Notes: generated from the sequence alone by a model not told the origin. A stretch of 51,243 nucleotides of DNA from Tenacibaculum finnmarkense genomovar ulcerans (GCF_900239495.1 NZ_OENE01000003.1:1-51243); one strand, 5' to 3'; positions 19,162 through 27,808 are shown, numbered from the stretch's first letter. Numbers and translations: made by a program.

Positions 19162-19590
19162 ATGGCAGGAACAGTAAATAAAGTTATTTTAATAGGTCAT
19201 TTAGGTGATAAATTAAAAATGCATTATTTTGAAGGAGGAAATTCTGTTGGTCGATTTCCATTAGCAACCAATGAAAATTATACGAACCGTCAAACAGGAG
19301 AGAAAATAAGTAGTATTGAGTGGCATAATATTGTTGTGCGTAATAAATTAGCTGAAATTTGTGAAAAATACTTATCAAAAGGCGATAAAGTATATTGCGA
19401 AGGACGCATAAAAACACGTCAGTATGAAGCCGATGGACAAAAACGTTATACCACTGAAATTCAAGTACAAGAAATGACTTTTTTATCAACAAAAAAAGAC
19501 CTTACTGTAAAAGCTCCTGTAGCTAATAAAGCTACAGAAAATAGCGCTACAGTAAAAGGAATATATCAAAATAATACAAATTTACAATAG
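19162..19590 (+). CDS. ssb: Single-stranded DNA-binding protein without acidic tip
   Basis: A 142-residue SSB that coats single-stranded DNA in replication and repair. The OB fold fills residues 1-112 (VNKVILIGHLGDKLKMHYFEGG, WHNIVVRNKLAEICEKYL, KGDKVYCEGRIKTRQYE). In most bacteria, SSB ends in an acidic peptide with a final Pro-Phe that recruits partner proteins. Here the tail ends in ATVKGIYQNNTNLQ with no acidic run. The other reading frames downstream do not encode such a tip either, so a simple frameshift does not explain it. It is followed after 22 bases by gldE. The start and family are firm; the tail is the odd feature. Confidence 0.93.
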   Translation: MAGTVNKVILIGHLGDKLKMHYFEGGNSVGRFPLATNENYTNRQTGEKISSIEWHNIVVRNKLAEICEKYLSKGDKVYCEGRIKTRQYEADGQKRYTTEIQVQEMTFLSTKKDLTVKAPVANKATENSATVKGIYQNNTNLQ

Positions 19591-19612
19591 TATTTTACTT
19601 AAAATATAAAAA

Positions 19613-20911
19613 TTGGACACAGAACCCAACTCCTTATTTTTAGCGATATCAAACATTGATTTGTTAACAATAATAAACTGCTTAGTATTACTATCTTTAT
19701 TAATATGTTCAGCGTTGGTTTCAGGTGCAGAAGTTGCCTTTTTTTCAATTTCATCAACCCAATTAAATGAACTTTCAACAACATCAAAACAAAAAAGCAA
19801 TGCTGTATTGCTTCTTGAAAAGCCCAAAAAATTATTAGCAACCATTTTAATAACCAATAATTTTATCAATATTTTAATCGTATTGATATTTGCCTCGCTA
19901 GGAGAGGTGTTTTTTAGCGAACTCTCACAGGGTGTAAAATTTTTAGTAGAAGTTGTTTTTGTTACTTTTTTAATTTTACTATTTGGCGAAGTATTGCCAA
20001 AAGTATATGCCACCAGAAAATCGCTTTTATTTGCTAATTTTATGGCAAAACCAATTCAGTTTTTAAGTATTATTTTAACACCATTAAGCACGCCACTAAT
20101 AAAATTAACCAGTATTGTTGAAAATAAATTAGGCAATAAAAATCATAATTTTTCGGTAGAACGTTTATCCGAAGCCCTCGAATTAACCGCTAGCGGAGCC
20201 ACCACCAAAGACGAGCAAAAAATTTTAGAAGGCATTGTAAATTTTGGAAACACCGAAACCGTACAAATAATGAAACCCCGCACCGATGTTTGTGCTATTG
20301 CCGATAATACCTCTTACGAAGAGGTTTTAAAAACAATTTTAAAAAATGGCTACTCACGAAACCCGGTATATCATGAAAACATTGATACGATTATTGGAGT
20401 TTTATACGCCAAAGATTTATTGGCATATTTACATGAAAAAACCTTTGAATGGCAAAATTTGATAAGAGCCCCTTTTTTTGTGCCAGAAAACAAAAAATTA
20501 GATGATTTATTAGCCGAATTTAAAGAAAAGAAAATGCACCTAGCCATTGTTGTTGATGAATATGGCGGTACCAGCGGAATAGTAACTCTAGAAGATGTTA
20601 TTGAAGAAATAGTTGGCGATATAAACGATGAATTTGACGATGACGATTTAACCTATTCAAAGCTCGATGAACACAATTATATTTTTGAAGGAAAAATAAC
20701 AATAAAAGACTTCTGTCGTGTTTTAGATGATGACGATGAAAAATTTGAAACCTTAAAAGGAGAAAGCGAAACCCTAGCAGGTTTTATTTTAGAAATATCA
20801 GGGAAATTTCCTAAAAAAGGCGAAAAAATAAATTTCAGTAACTATACATTTACCATTGAAGCCTTAGATAAAAAACGTATAAAACAAATAAAAGCAACCC
20901 GAAATGTGTAA
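19613..20911 (+). CDS. gldE: Gliding-motility protein GldE (CNNM/CorC-type membrane protein)
   Basis: A 432-residue membrane protein with three or four N-terminal helices in a CNNM/DUF21 domain (about 15-190), a pair of CBS domains (about 210-330, with IMKPRTDVCAI and AIVVDEYGGTSGIVTLEDVIEEIVGDI) and a CorC/HlyC C-terminal domain. In flavobacteria this member is GldE, needed with GldD for gliding and type IX secretion; that role is taken from the family. The start is a TTG (LDTEPN...), since no ATG or GTG precedes the first membrane helix. Its end overlaps gldD by 8 bases, which suggests translational coupling. Confidence 0.92.
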   Translation: MDTEPNSLFLAISNIDLLTIINCLVLLSLLICSALVSGAEVAFFSISSTQLNELSTTSKQKSNAVLLLEKPKKLLATILITNNFINILIVLIFASLGEVFFSELSQGVKFLVEVVFVTFLILLFGEVLPKVYATRKSLLFANFMAKPIQFLSIILTPLSTPLIKLTSIVENKLGNKNHNFSVERLSEALELTASGATTKDEQKILEGIVNFGNTETVQIMKPRTDVCAIADNTSYEEVLKTILKNGYSRNPVYHENIDTIIGVLYAKDLLAYLHEKTFEWQNLIRAPFFVPENKKLDDLLAEFKEKKMHLAIVVDEYGGTSGIVTLEDVIEEIVGDINDEFDDDDLTYSKLDEHNYIFEGKITIKDFCRVLDDDDEKFETLKGESETLAGFILEISGKFPKKGEKINFSNYTFTIEALDKKRIKQIKATRNV

Positions 20912-21464
20912 AATTTTCTGGCTAATATCTGCCTTATTACTAATAAATTTAACAAGTTGTACTAACGAAACTTTGCCAAAACCCAAAGCGTATTTAAGGT
21001 TAGAATATCCTACTTTAGGCTATCAAAAATTAAACGAAAATACCCCATATAGTTTTGATGTAGCAAAAAATGCCAGCGTTAAAATTTTAAAAAATAATTG
21101 GTTAAAAATCAAATATCCAACCTTAAAAGCATCTGTAGATATTACCTACCGACCTGTAAAAAACAACCTTAGAGAACTGTTTGTTGAATCTGAAAAATTG
21201 GTTTTAGAACACACCGTAAAGGCAGACCATATTTCGTGGAGAGATTATGCTAATTCCGATAAAAAAGTATATGGAAAAATGTGCGAAATATCAGGAAATG
21301 CCGCTTCACAACTACAATTTCATGTAACCGATAGCACGAATCATTTTTTAAAAGGTTCACTATTTTTTTACAGCAAACCTAATTACGATTCTATTTTACC
21401 CGCCGTTGAATACCTCAAAAAAGACATGATTCAAATGCTAGAAACCTTAAAGTGGAAAGACTAA
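20904..21464 (+). CDS. gldD: Gliding-motility lipoprotein GldD
   Basis: A 186-residue lipoprotein (lipobox LTSC, Cys19, then TNETLPKPKAYLRLEYP). By family and by its conserved position directly after gldE, it is GldD, required for gliding and chitin use in Flavobacterium johnsoniae. No enzymatic motif is known. The start overlaps the gldE end. Downstream is a REP-like repeat rather than a plain terminator. Confidence 0.92.
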   Translation: MCKIFWLISALLLINLTSCTNETLPKPKAYLRLEYPTLGYQKLNENTPYSFDVAKNASVKILKNNWLKIKYPTLKASVDITYRPVKNNLRELFVESEKLVLEHTVKADHISWRDYANSDKKVYGKMCEISGNAASQLQFHVTDSTNHFLKGSLFFYSKPNYDSILPAVEYLKKDMIQMLETLKWKD

Positions 21465-21490
21465 TTATATCTTAATTTATATTTTTTTTT

Positions 21491-21582
21491 GAAGCAATTT
21501 CCCGCTTTCCGCACTCGCTCTTTTTTTGAAGAAAAATCAAAAAAAGGAGCTCAAACAAATGCTTCAATCGGGGCTAGGCATT
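21491..21582 (+). repeat. Dispersed hairpin repeat, copy A
   Basis: A roughly 92-base element: GAAGC, then a CCCGCTTTCCGCACTCGCT block, a T run, a short variable loop, an A run, GAGCTCAAACAAATGCTTC, and ATCGGGGCTAGGCATT. The T and A runs pair as a hairpin, and GAAGC pairs with GCTTC around it. Nearly the same words occur at 29653-29741 (inverted) and 45857-45952, and in a divergent form at 50771-50865. It lies directly after gldD. Confidence 0.8.
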
Positions 21583-21630
21583 TTACAAAGTTTTGGAATT
21601 TTTTTTAAAAAATCATCATAATTATTTCAA

Positions 21631-22722
21631 ATGAATAAAGAAAAAGAATCAGAAAAATTATATTATTATGGAAAAGATAATTATCAAAAAATTAAAGAAA
21701 CAGCCGAAAAAAAAGTTATTGAATGGAAATGGTCTAAAGGTTCTTTAACTAATTTTGAGCCATTTTATAATGAAGAAAAAAAATATCCAAAATCCAAAAA
21801 ACTAAAAACAGCGCCACAAGATAAAAATTATCACACGCAATATGGAGTAGATAGTTTAGGAAATATCATTGTAGAACGTGATTTTAATAGTATTGATTTC
21901 TATGAAACTTTTTATCAAATAGAAGTAAATAAAATAATTTCATTTCACTATTCTTATGGAAAAGATAAAGAAATTATTAACAGTCAAATTTTTTTTTTTG
22001 AAGATAGAAAAATAAAAAAAATAAGTTCAAGTGCTACTTATGCAATAGCAAATACGATATATATTTACAAAAATAATCTACTTGTTGAAAAGGAAGAAGA
22101 AAGATATGAGCGCGAAACTAAGGAAACTTCAAATAGAATATTTTATTACGAGTATGATGAATTTAATATCTTAAATGGAATTCGTTCGGGTAATTATTAC
22201 AGGTATCAACGAAAAATAGCAGTAAGTTTTTCAAAATTAAAACAAGAGGTAGAAAAGAGAATAATATCGCTACTAAAACAGCATATAAACGAGTGTAAAC
22301 CTGTAGAGAAAATTTTCACAATCTATTTAAGCTATGATTGCCAAAATTATTTTCCGCCTTCTATTTCATACGGAACAGAAGATGAACTAAACAATTGGTT
22401 AAAAAAGAAAGATTCACAAGACTACATATGGAATTGTGCCGAATATAAGTATTCTTATGATGATATAGGTTACAACAAACAAGATGAACAGCTTTTCCAA
22501 CAAATAAATCAAGAGGTTTTAATAAATGAGAAAAATAATATTGCTGTTAAAACTATTCTAAATATTGCAATCGAATTAAAAAACAGTTTGTCTAAATTAG
22601 ATTTGAATATTACAGATGATTTTGTAATAGTAGCATGTGATTATGAACAAATGGATTTGAAAAAAAATTTTAAGAAAATAAATCCTGAAAAATTTAGTGA
22701 ATTTAAAGAATATTTACCTTAA
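21631..22722 (+). CDS. Unrecognised 363-residue cytoplasmic protein, accessory
   Basis: No family is recognised with confidence. The protein has no signal peptide or membrane helix and is rich in Lys, Glu, Tyr and Asn. The N-terminal half (about 1-180) shows alternating short beta strands with aromatic residues (IISFHYSYGKDKEI, IYIYKNNLLVEKEE, IFYYEYDEFNILNGI), similar in style to YD/MORN-like strand repeats. The C-terminal half (about 200-363) has PVEKIFTIYLSYD, WNCAEYKYSYDD and DDFVIVACDYEQ followed by NPEKFSEFKEYLP, which resembles DUF4303-like proteins, some of which are linked with toxin immunity. That link is a weak inference. The gene is single, with a repeat on each side (ends at 21582 and 22754), which suggests acquisition. 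Confidence 0.7.
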   Translation: MNKEKESEKLYYYGKDNYQKIKETAEKKVIEWKWSKGSLTNFEPFYNEEKKYPKSKKLKTAPQDKNYHTQYGVDSLGNIIVERDFNSIDFYETFYQIEVNKIISFHYSYGKDKEIINSQIFFFEDRKIKKISSSATYAIANTIYIYKNNLLVEKEEERYERETKETSNRIFYYEYDEFNILNGIRSGNYYRYQRKIAVSFSKLKQEVEKRIISLLKQHINECKPVEKIFTIYLSYDCQNYFPPSISYGTEDELNNWLKKKDSQDYIWNCAEYKYSYDDIGYNKQDEQLFQQINQEVLINEKNNIAVKTILNIAIELKNSLSKLDLNITDDFVIVACDYEQMDLKKNFKKINPEKFSEFKEYLP

Positions 22723-22753
22723 AAAATATCGAAAAAAAAGAACTATTGAATTA

Positions 22754-22943
22754 GAGCCTGTTTAAATTTCATCTAAAAACAGTTTTATAGCATAAAACAA
22801 GAAATTGAATCTGTCAAAGCAGAACAGTTTCGAATCCTGATTTCTCATAGCTATGCAATGCTCAAATAAATAGACCTCACAGGTTTTAAAAACCTGTGAG
22901 GTCTGAGAAGTTTAACTAAAACATTTAATTTTTAAACAGACTC
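22754..22943. repeat. MITE-like repeat, copy 1 (inverted relative to copies 2 and 3)
   Basis: A 190-base non-coding element with inverted ends GAGCCTGTTTAAA and TTTAAACAGACTC (one mismatch), flanked by TTA on each side as a possible 3-bp target duplication. The inner part near its left end (TTTCATCTAA, GAATCTGTCAAAG, ATCCTGATTT) matches the complement of the right part of copy 3 near 49.1 kb. No transposase is encoded. A 33-base palindrome is nested in it at 22872-22904. Confidence 0.75.
22872..22904. repeat. Perfect 33-base palindrome
   Basis: AGACCTCACAGGTTTT and its exact complement are separated by one base. A weaker relative with AATCTCACAGA arms lies at 50884-50915. Palindromes of this type (CCTCACAGG/CCTGTGAGG) are, as I recall, common between flavobacterial genes. 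It lies inside the MITE-like copy 1 and is absent from copies 2 and 3, so it was probably inserted there. Confidence 0.85.
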
Positions 22944-22977
22944 TTAATTCTTTTCAGTATTGTTTTTAATTCTTTAA

Positions 22978-24006
22978 TTATTCATCAACAGTTGTACGCT
23001 TACTTTGTAATAATAAATAAAACTGCAATCCAAATAAAACAGCTCCCGAAAGTAAATGTATTGCTTGTGTTCCTAACGGAAATTCGGCATAATACATTAA
23101 AATACCTGTAATAGTTTCTAAAAATATTAAAGCGACAATCCAATTTACTAATTTATAGCCTAAACCTTTGAGTTGATTTAAGTAAAACATCGCTAAGTTA
23201 ACCAACACAATAGCAATGGTAAACGAACGGTGAAAGTAAAATTTAAAACTCGGGTTTAGTAAACTATATTGTTTATTATCAAAACCAAAAAGCTTTACTT
23301 GCTGGTCAATAAACTGACGAACCTGAGTTCCCATCGCTATTTGAATCAATGAAAATACTACTGAAAAAATTAGTAATTTATTAAATAATGAATTGTATTT
23401 ATAGGTTGTTTTTTTACGGTCGGAAACGATAAATAAAAGCCATAATAATAAGCCAACAATAACCAAACCAGCCACCATATGAATGGTAATAATAGTCGGT
23501 TTTAAATTAGAATCTACTACGGTTTTACCTAGCCATGCTTCAAAAATCATTAAAGAAAAAGCACCGAAAGATAAGAGTGTAATTTTTTTGTTTGTCTTCC
23601 AAAAAGAAAGCGAAACAAAAATTAAAAATAAAAACGGAATTCCTGCTAAAGCCGACGATAATCGGTTTATGTATTCGGTCCAAGTATGTAATTTATTAAA
23701 CTTTGCGTACCTGTGTTTTGTATATTTATTCCAATTGTTATTATCAAATTCTTCGGATGTTTTTAAATTGTTTTCGGCAACAAAAAGCACTTCATTTTTA
23801 ATAATAATCATCCCTTTTTCATATTGGGTATTTGGATGCCAAGTAATTTGAGCTTCCGAAGTAGGAGGAATGTAATAACCAAAGCATTTTGGCCAATCAG
23901 GGCACCCCATTCCTGAGCCTGTCATACGAACTACTGAGCCTGCTAAAAAAATAATATATACAGAGATTAATGCTATTTTTACTAAGAGAGGAAAATGTTT
24001 TTTCAT
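22978..24006 (-). CDS. ctaA: Heme A synthase (COX15/CtaA family)
   Basis: A 342-residue inner-membrane enzyme that oxidises the C8 methyl of heme O to make heme A for cytochrome oxidases. It has about eight membrane helices, with conserved histidines in HTWTEYINRL, HMVAGL, HRSFTIA and HLLSGA, and the N-terminal GSVVRMTGSGMGCPDWPKC that is diagnostic for the family. An in-frame ATG at 24042 would add 12 residues, but the promoter box TATCTTTG lies between the two starts, so the ATG at 24006 (MKKHFPLL) is chosen. It is preceded by the terminator hairpin near 24.05 kb and followed by the MITE-like repeat. Confidence 0.93.
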   Translation of the reverse strand: MKKHFPLLVKIALISVYIIFLAGSVVRMTGSGMGCPDWPKCFGYYIPPTSEAQITWHPNTQYEKGMIIIKNEVLFVAENNLKTSEEFDNNNWNKYTKHRYAKFNKLHTWTEYINRLSSALAGIPFLFLIFVSLSFWKTNKKITLLSFGAFSLMIFEAWLGKTVVDSNLKPTIITIHMVAGLVIVGLLLWLLFIVSDRKKTTYKYNSLFNKLLIFSVVFSLIQIAMGTQVRQFIDQQVKLFGFDNKQYSLLNPSFKFYFHRSFTIAIVLVNLAMFYLNQLKGLGYKLVNWIVALIFLETITGILMYYAEFPLGTQAIHLLSGAVLFGLQFYLLLQSKRTTVDE

Positions 24007-24022
24007 CAAAAAAAAGTTTTTA

Positions 24023-24030
24023 CAAAGATA
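24023..24030 (-). promoter_or_regulatory. -7 promoter box of ctaA
   Basis: On the minus strand TATCTTTG matches TAnnTTTG and lies 16 bases before the ATG at 24006. It places the transcript start downstream of the alternative ATG at 24042 and so decides the start codon. Confidence 0.6.
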
Positions 24031-24041
24031 AGATAAACTCA

Positions 24042-24069
24042 TAAAAAAAGCTTCTCTAATGAGAAGCTT
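24042..24069 (-). terminator. Terminator of the Cys-rich HMA gene
   Basis: A perfect 9-bp stem AAGCTTCTC / GAGAAGCTT with a 4-base loop. On the minus strand it is followed by a run of T, 25 bases after the stop of the HMA gene. Confidence 0.85.
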
Positions 24070-24093
24070 CGTTTAAGTATGTTTTAAAAAATA

Positions 24094-24693
24094 TTAAGCT
24101 TTTTTCTGAGCATCGTTTTTATCGCAACATGCTTTTTCGCAATTTGTAGCACAGGCTTTTTTATCTGCATCACTTTTAGCACAACATGCTTTTTCACAAG
24201 CAGCAGCACAGGCTTTTTTATCACCTTTTACTTTTGAATCACATGCTTTTTTACAAGCTGCAGCACAGGTTTTTTTAGCGGCATCACTTTTATCGCAACA
24301 AGCTTTTTCGCATCCTTCTTTACAAGCTTTTTTAGTTGTTTCTGACGCTTTGTACATTTTTCCATTTCCAATAGCTTCGATAAAAGTAATTAGATCAGCT
24401 TTATTCGTGTTATTTTCATCATATTTTACAGTAGCCATGCTATCTTTAAATATAACATTGACTCTTAAAACACCTTCTTTTTTCGATAAGTCTGAAGCTA
24501 TTTTTTTAGCACAACCTATTTCACAGGTCATTCCAGAAATATGTAAAGCTAGTTCTTTTATTTTTCTTGGGTTAGTTTTTTTTTGTTCTTGAGTTACCGT
24601 TTCTTTTTTTGCATCTTTCTTTGCCTCATTTTTACATCCGACAACTAAAAAACTAACTAAAGCAAGTGCAAATATTATTTTTTGAATTTTCAT
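24094..24693 (-). CDS. Lipoprotein with HMA domain and four Cys-rich tail repeats
   Basis: A 199-residue protein with three parts. First, a lipoprotein signal (FLVVGC, Cys20). Second, a heavy-metal-associated fold (about 46-110) with the metal loop GMTCEIGC, that is CxxxC instead of the usual CxxC. Third, a tail (about 120-199) of four imperfect repeats of about 20 residues, such as KACKEGCEKACC, KTCAAACKKAC, KACAAACEKACC and KACATNCEKACC, giving 15 cysteines among Lys and Asp. Such a tail looks metallothionein-like, and the protein probably binds Cu(I) or other soft metals in the periplasm. Being next to ctaA may hint at copper for cytochrome oxidase, but the gene has its own promoter and terminator. 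Function is inferred. Confidence 0.85.
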   Translation of the reverse strand: MKIQKIIFALALVSFLVVGCKNEAKKDAKKETVTQEQKKTNPRKIKELALHISGMTCEIGCAKKIASDLSKKEGVLRVNVIFKDSMATVKYDENNTNKADLITFIEAIGNGKMYKASETTKKACKEGCEKACCDKSDAAKKTCAAACKKACDSKVKGDKKACAAACEKACCAKSDADKKACATNCEKACCDKNDAQKKA

Positions 24694-24717
24694 AATTTTA
24701 ATTTATTAGGTTATTTA

Positions 24718-24726
24718 GCAAAGTTA
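24718..24726 (-). promoter_or_regulatory. -7 promoter box of the Cys-rich HMA gene
   Basis: On the minus strand TAACTTTGC is a full match to TAnnTTTGC, 24 bases before the ATG. No -33 TTG at the usual spacing is evident. Confidence 0.6.
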
Positions 24727-24785
24727 TCAATAAAATCAAATTTATAGTTATTAATAACCGAATTTTGTGTTTAAATGTATTGAAA

Positions 24786-25658
24786 ATGAATAATCAACAA
24801 CGTAAATGGGTTTATTTAATACTGCTAGCAATTGTTTGGGGGAGTTCTTTTATTTTAATGAAAAAAGCATTAATTGTTTTTACACCAATTCAATTAGGAG
24901 GATTACGGATATTAATTACGGCAGCTTTTTTATTATTGATAGGCTTTAAAAGTCTTAAAAAAATTCAAAAAAAACATCAAATTTATATTTTATACACGGC
25001 TTTTTTGGGAACTTTTTTTCCATCCTTTTTACTTGCTTTTGCTGTAAAAGGTATCGATAGTTCTATTTCGGCAATTTTGAATTCGCTAACACCTTTTAAT
25101 ACGTTTATTTTAGGAGCTTTAATTTTTGGGTTTACCTTTAAGAAAAAACAATTTATAGGAATTTTAGTCGGATTAATAGGAACACTTATTTTGATTTTAA
25201 AAGGTGCCGAATTAAATCCTAATCAGAATTATTGGTATGCTATTTTGGTTGTTTTTTCATCTATCGGATATGCTTTTAATGTAAATATCATCAAAAAATA
25301 TTTATCAGATTTAGATGCCTTGGCAATAACAACAGGTAATTTTTTAGTATTGATTATTCCTGCTTCTTTGGTGTTGTTGTTTTCTGATTTTTTTACATCG
25401 GTTAAATTAAACGATCAAACGACTACAGCATTTGGGTATATAAGCGTTTTAGCCGTTGTAGGAACAGGAATTGCAAAAGTATTGTATAATAAAATGGTGC
25501 ATTTAACGACGCCTGTTTTTGCATCATCAGTAACATATTTAATCCCAATTGTGGCGGTTTTTTGGGGCGTGACTGATGGCGAAAAATTAAGTTTAGTTCA
25601 ATTATCAGCTGGTGGAATTATTTTATTCGGTGTTTGGTTGGTAAATAAGGCGAAATAA
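24786..25658 (+). CDS. EamA-family (drug/metabolite) permease
   Basis: A 290-residue inner-membrane protein with ten predicted helices in two EamA repeats (about 7-140 and 150-288). The start of the first repeat, AIVWGSSFILMKKAL, is typical. By family it exports small metabolites or amino acids; the substrate cannot be told. The ATG at 24786 (MNNQQRKW) is chosen because an upstream in-frame alternative would add seven non-conserved residues. It is divergent from the HMA gene and ends at a shared terminator. Confidence 0.88.
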   Translation: MNNQQRKWVYLILLAIVWGSSFILMKKALIVFTPIQLGGLRILITAAFLLLIGFKSLKKIQKKHQIYILYTAFLGTFFPSFLLAFAVKGIDSSISAILNSLTPFNTFILGALIFGFTFKKKQFIGILVGLIGTLILILKGAELNPNQNYWYAILVVFSSIGYAFNVNIIKKYLSDLDALAITTGNFLVLIIPASLVLLFSDFFTSVKLNDQTTTAFGYISVLAVVGTGIAKVLYNKMVHLTTPVFASSVTYLIPIVAVFWGVTDGEKLSLVQLSAGGIILFGVWLVNKAK

Positions 25659-25682
25659 AAAAAGAGTATAAAATAGCGCATA

Positions 25683-25715
25683 AAAAAAGAGTCAAAACGG
25701 TTGTTTTGACTCTTT
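25683..25715. terminator. Bidirectional terminator between EamA and M16 genes
   Basis: AAAGAGTCAAAAC and GTTTTGACTCTTT form a perfect 13-bp stem with a GGTT loop, with an A run before and a T run in the stem end. The flanking genes converge. Confidence 0.9.
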
Positions 25716-25738
25716 AAAAGTAGTTTTAAAAGCTCTTT

Positions 25739-27787
25739 TTACTGAAAATCAGCATTAGAAACTCCTTCGTTTATTTTTACTTCTTTTAATTTGAAGTTCA
25801 TTTTCATAGGTCCCATTGATTGGATTACTAAATGAGGAAATTTAATTCCGTTTACTTCTTTATAATCAGAAAATTCTAAAGGTACTTTTACCTCTCCTTG
25901 AGGTCCTTTAGCTACCGATACTTCTTTCACTTTTAAACCTGATTTTACATCATAAAAAATCTCTTTTTTACCAAACATAATTACATAGGCGTTTTTACCG
26001 TTAATAGGTTCTATTCTGCTTAAAGTACCATTTTTGTAGGCTGCATCAGCAAAAGGAGCTGCGTTATTTTTTGCATCTTCAAGCTCTTTACCTTTTAATT
26101 GTTTCTTTTGCCCACGAGCTTCTTGATAGCCATTTGCACCATCAAAAACTTCTTTTTGCATTACATTTCCTGCCATTGAAACAATTGTTGAAGTTTTGTT
26201 AGGTGCAGCACTTTTTTGAACTAAAGTTAATTGCATTCCTTGAACTTTAGCTTCTGAAGTAGTTTTTAAAGTTTTTACACTTGCAATTTTATCTTTACCA
26301 CCAATTGCTTTAAAATAGTTGTCAATTACTGAGGTAGAAGTAACACCTTTAGGAACAGGTAAACTCATTGCAGGTTTTGCAGTAGCATTTCCTTCTTTAT
26401 CAAAATATTGAATGCTATATTCTTTGTTTTTTTCTAAGTTTTCTAAAACATCTGTTGCTTTTCCTGTAATTATAATTCGAGCATTGTTTGCTTTAAAATA
26501 GTTTACAGCAGCATTTTGAATATCGGTTATTGTTACTGAATTGATGTTTTCTAAGTAGTTTTCATAAAAATCAGTAGGTAAATTATAACGTGCAATATTT
26601 AAAGCATAACGAGCAGCAGTTACAGGTTTTTGAACTTCCATTACAAAATTACCAACATACTTTGCTTTGGCATTTTTCAATTCTTCATCAGACACTTTTT
26701 GTGTTCTAATTTTGCGAATTTCTTTTTGAATTTCAACTACTGAACTATCGGTAACAATGTTACGAACACTTGCACTAGCTCTAAAGGTAGCAGCATCTCT
26801 ACTTTGTCTAATACTAGAATATGAACCATAAGTATAGCCTTTGTCTTCACGTAAATTTAAAAATAAACGTGCAGTTCCGCCACCACCAAGAATGGTGTTT
26901 GCTAATATTGCTGCGTAGTAATCTTTATCACCTAATTTTAAATCGATATTATTTGCTACTACAATTTCCGATTGTACCGCATTTGGCATATTGATAAAGT
27001 TAATTTCGGTTTTGTTTACGTTTTTTGGTTTATCAAAAGCAACAGCAGGTACATTTCCTTTTTTCCAATTACTAAATAATTTAGTAACCATTTTTTTAGT
27101 TTTTGAAGTGTTAATATCTCCAACAATAACTAAATAAGCGTTGTTTGGTTTGTAATAAGTATTGAAGTTGTTTTTAACATCAGCAAGGGTAATATTACCA
27201 ATTGATTCTTTGGTTGTAAACTCTCCGAAAGGATGTTTTTTTCCGTAGATTAAAGCACTTTCAACTCTTCTTGCGATAGCGGTTACACTTTTTTCATTTG
27301 ATTTTAAACCGTTTAAAGTAACAGTAATTTCTTTGTCAAATTCTTCTTTAGTAAACGCTGAATTTTTAACACCGTCAGCCATTAAACCTAATACTTCAGG
27401 AAAGTATTTAATTAATGAACTTGCCGATGCTCCTGAGCTATAAAAGTCAACATAAGCACCTAAATAATCTACTTTTTCGTTAAATTCATCTTTGGTAATG
27501 TTTGCTGTTCCACGTCCTAACAAACTTCCCATAACACTCGATAAACCTGCCTTTTCACCTTCAAAAACGGCTTTGTTATCAATAGTTAAGCTAGCAGATG
27601 CTCTTGGTAATTTATGGTTTTCAACCATGATTACTTGCAAACCATTAGGCAGTGTAAATTTTTTCACTTTTCCTAATCGTACTTTTGGCGCTGGTCCTGG
27701 TTTTGGTTGTACGCTTCTATCTATTTGTGCAGTGGTAGCAAAAGACATTGCTAAAATTGCGATAAGTGATACTATTTTTGTTTTCAT
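25739..27787 (-). CDS. M16 peptidase-like protein lacking the zinc site, with C-terminal extension
   Basis: A 682-residue secreted protein (signal peptide about 1-20). Two M16 halves occupy about 30-450. The position of the HxxEH zinc motif holds SSVMGSLLGRGT, so the active site is missing, but the R/Y region is present in the second half (GGGGTARLFLNLREDKGYTYG). This matches the non-catalytic (alpha) subunit of two-subunit M16 enzymes. Residues of about 480-682 form an extra domain (VIDNYFKAIGGKDKIASVKTLKT...) like the lipoprotein-sorting/outer-membrane carrier style of fold. It follows the active subunit after 21 bases and should form a periplasmic heterodimer with it. Confidence 0.9.
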   Translation of the reverse strand: MKTKIVSLIAILAMSFATTAQIDRSVQPKPGPAPKVRLGKVKKFTLPNGLQVIMVENHKLPRASASLTIDNKAVFEGEKAGLSSVMGSLLGRGTANITKDEFNEKVDYLGAYVDFYSSGASASSLIKYFPEVLGLMADGVKNSAFTKEEFDKEITVTLNGLKSNEKSVTAIARRVESALIYGKKHPFGEFTTKESIGNITLADVKNNFNTYYKPNNAYLVIVGDINTSKTKKMVTKLFSNWKKGNVPAVAFDKPKNVNKTEINFINMPNAVQSEIVVANNIDLKLGDKDYYAAILANTILGGGGTARLFLNLREDKGYTYGSYSSIRQSRDAATFRASASVRNIVTDSSVVEIQKEIRKIRTQKVSDEELKNAKAKYVGNFVMEVQKPVTAARYALNIARYNLPTDFYENYLENINSVTITDIQNAAVNYFKANNARIIITGKATDVLENLEKNKEYSIQYFDKEGNATAKPAMSLPVPKGVTSTSVIDNYFKAIGGKDKIASVKTLKTTSEAKVQGMQLTLVQKSAAPNKTSTIVSMAGNVMQKEVFDGANGYQEARGQKKQLKGKELEDAKNNAAPFADAAYKNGTLSRIEPINGKNAYVIMFGKKEIFYDVKSGLKVKEVSVAKGPQGEVKVPLEFSDYKEVNGIKFPHLVIQSMGPMKMNFKLKEVKINEGVSNADFQ

Positions 27788-27808
27788 AATATATTAATGT
27801 CTTTTGAT

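Noticed and set aside
19560..19625. A frameshift that would restore the acidic SSB tip
   Set aside because: The other two frames read Lys/Ile/Asn-rich peptides and a stop; none gives an acidic Pro-Phe end.
24007..24042. A longer N-terminus of the heme A synthase starting at 24042
   Set aside because: The promoter box at 24030-24023 lies inside the extension, and the extra 12 residues do not look like the family.
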